6,659 nucleotides of DNA from contig MGOE01000104.1 in the NCBI GenBank assembly GCA_001797035.1, forward strand, positions 13,326 to 19,984, in the 5' to 3' direction. Of this stretch, positions 5,669 through 6,659 are shown one piece after another. Within the stretch, counting starts at the first letter, position 1; every line of letters starts with the position of its first letter. Below the pieces are notes generated by a model, which saw only the letters and a program-made list of their open reading frames with translations, did not search any database and was not told the origin of the DNA. Source of the stretch: Chloroflexi bacterium RBG_16_72_14. Lineage in GTDB: Bacteria > Chloroflexota > Limnocylindria > Limnocylindrales > CSP1-4. Both the position numbers and the translations under genes were made by a program.

Positions 5669-6205
5669 TTGCGCGCACTGGTCGTCTACGAGTCGATGTT
5701 CGGGAACACGCGGGCAGTGGCGCTCGCCATCGCCGACGGGATCGCCGCCCACGTGGCGGTGGACGCCATCGAGGTCGCACAAGCGCCGCGAACGGTCCCG
5801 GATGACGTGGCCCTGCTCGTCGTCGGTGGCCCGACCCATGCTCACGGGATGACGACGCCCAGGACGCGCACGGACGCGGCCGAGCGGGCGGGGGACCGCC
5901 TGGTCTCCCGCGGGCAGGGGATGCGGGAGTGGCTGGAGGCCGTCAGGCCGGGCCCGGGCACCATCGTCACGGCGGCGTTCGACACCCGGATCAAGGGCCC
6001 GGAGCTGCTCTGGGGCTCCGCCGCCAAGGGCGCTGCCAAGCAGCTCGCCGCAGCCGGATTCCAGAACGCCCAGGCCCACAGCTTCATCGTCGAGGGGCCG
6101 ACGGGCCCGCAGTTCGACCGCCTCCTGACCGGGGAGCTCGATCGCGCCCGCGAGTGGGGCAAGACCCTGGCGGCCGGCCTCGGGGTGCCCGCGCCCGCCG
6201 GCTAG
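5669..6205 (+). CDS. Flavodoxin-domain protein
   Basis: A 178-residue flavodoxin-like protein expected to bind FMN and carry electrons, or to act as a small quinone or flavin oxidoreductase in the cytoplasm. The first strand and phosphate loop read LRALVVYESMFGNTRAVA (1-18), the SxxGNT-type FMN loop. The second flavin loop is VVGGPTHAHGM (51-61), and the third region is FDTRIKGPELLWGSAAKGAAKQL. The residues between (TTPRTRTDAAERAGD) are a polar insertion typical of this actinobacterial/Chloroflexota-type subgroup. The TTG at 5669 is chosen because the flavodoxin strand begins at once and GGAGG sits 8 nt upstream; an in-frame GTG at 5630 would add 13 residues of no recognisable fold. It follows the SRPBCC gene after 94 nt on the same strand, with no clear promoter between, so it may be the third gene of the ArsR operon. 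Confidence 0.87.
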   Translation: MRALVVYESMFGNTRAVALAIADGIAAHVAVDAIEVAQAPRTVPDDVALLVVGGPTHAHGMTTPRTRTDAAERAGDRLVSRGQGMREWLEAVRPGPGTIVTAAFDTRIKGPELLWGSAAKGAAKQLAAAGFQNAQAHSFIVEGPTGPQFDRLLTGELDRAREWGKTLAAGLGVPAPAG

Positions 6206-6279
6206 GGCTTGGCGCGGGGGGCGACCGTATGCCCCTGCCCGGCGCGACCGGACGCCGCGCGATGGGCGATGATGCGTGC

Positions 6280-6659
6280 GTGGCGAAGACCGATGCGTCC
6301 CCGACGGCCCTGAAGCGCGAGAGCGCCGGCCGGTATGTCACGGGTAACGGCCGGTTCACGGTGGAGCAGGCATCGGGCGGCTGGATGGTCACCGACGCCG
6401 AGCATGCGAACGAGCTCGGGCTGCCCCTGGTCCGGGGTCCGTTCGCGACCCTCGCCGATGCCCGGGCCACCGTCGAGGCCGCGCGGTCGGAGCCGGCACC
6501 GACGTCCGACCTGGCGGCGCGGATGGCGTCGCTGCCCTCGCAGCCGCGCCCGGCGCGGCGGGCGGCCAAGGCCGGGGTTCCGGCCGTGAAACGCGGAGCA
6601 CCGGGCGCTCCCGGACTGGCAGCCCAGCCCCCCGAGCCGCCGCGCGCCAGGATCCGCGA
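6280..6659 (+). CDS. Uncharacterised protein, cut by the window end
   Basis: An open frame running off the end of the window, at least 126 residues from the GTG at 6280. Residues about 10-75 look like a compact small domain: ESAGRYVTGNGRFTVEQ, then GGWMVTDAEHANELGLPLVR and GPFATLADARATVEAAR. The two short beta stretches, the GxW and the GPF-TLxxAR helix read like a real conserved domain. After about residue 75 the sequence is rich in Ala, Pro, Arg and Lys with no predicted fold (RPARRAAKAG, PPEPPRARIR), resembling a basic flexible linker towards a second domain outside the window. I do not recognise a named family and assign no function. In-frame ATGs at 6229 and 6262 are alternative starts; neither has a convincing Shine-Dalgarno sequence. 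Confidence 0.65.
   Translation, partial: MAKTDASPTALKRESAGRYVTGNGRFTVEQASGGWMVTDAEHANELGLPLVRGPFATLADARATVEAARSEPAPTSDLAARMASLPSQPRPARRAAKAGVPAVKRGAPGAPGLAAQPPEPPRARIR

Noticed and set aside
6218..6235. GGGGC-n8-GCCCC hairpin after the flavodoxin gene as a terminator
   Set aside because: The stem has only 5 bp and a large loop, and no T-run follows; such stems are common by chance at this GC content.

Overview
This is a 6.66 kb, very GC-rich bacterial window. It is densely packed, with G/C-ending codons, frequent GTG/TTG starts and very short intergenic gaps. The gene set (AlkZ-like winged-helix protein, META-domain lipoprotein, paired luciferase-like monooxygenase and FMN reductase, ArsR/SRPBCC pair) fits a high-GC actinobacterium or a high-GC soil or freshwater Chloroflexota lineage. 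The sequence alone does not decide between them. I see no rRNA, tRNA, CRISPR array, insertion sequence or phage gene.

Layout. (1) 2-289 (+): 3' end of a winged-helix DNA-binding protein of the AlkZ-like type. It converges, with a 3-nt gap, on (2) 293-1429 (-), a histidine-rich polytopic membrane protein resembling NnrS or haem-copper proteins. (3) 1528-2319 (+): a lipoprotein with two META domains, divergent from gene 2. (4) 2345-2992 and 3006-4109 (-): a two-gene operon of an FMN reductase and a luciferase-like monooxygenase, the CE1759/CE1758-type 'LLM duo'. It is read from a good sigma70-type promoter at 4157-4186 whose -35 box lies inside an inverted repeat. (5) 4195-4683 (+): a GNAT acetyltransferase starting just beside that inverted repeat. 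(6) 4745-5089 and 5086-5574 (+): an ArsR-family repressor overlapping an AHSA1/SRPBCC-domain gene by 4 nt, followed by (7) 5669-6205 (+), a flavodoxin-domain protein with a TTG start. (8) 6280-window end (+): an uncharacterised protein, cut by the window edge.

How they fit together. The minus-strand pair is a two-component flavin system: the reductase should supply reduced FMN to the monooxygenase, whose substrate is unknown. The ArsR gene carries a perfect 9-bp inverted repeat over its -10 box and start codon, which strongly suggests tight autoregulation of ArsR, SRPBCC and possibly the flavodoxin. Three of the genes are flavin-related, but nothing proves they form one pathway. I do not see a clearly new multi-gene system. 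The most informative signals are the two operator-like inverted repeats in the 4.15-4.75 kb region.
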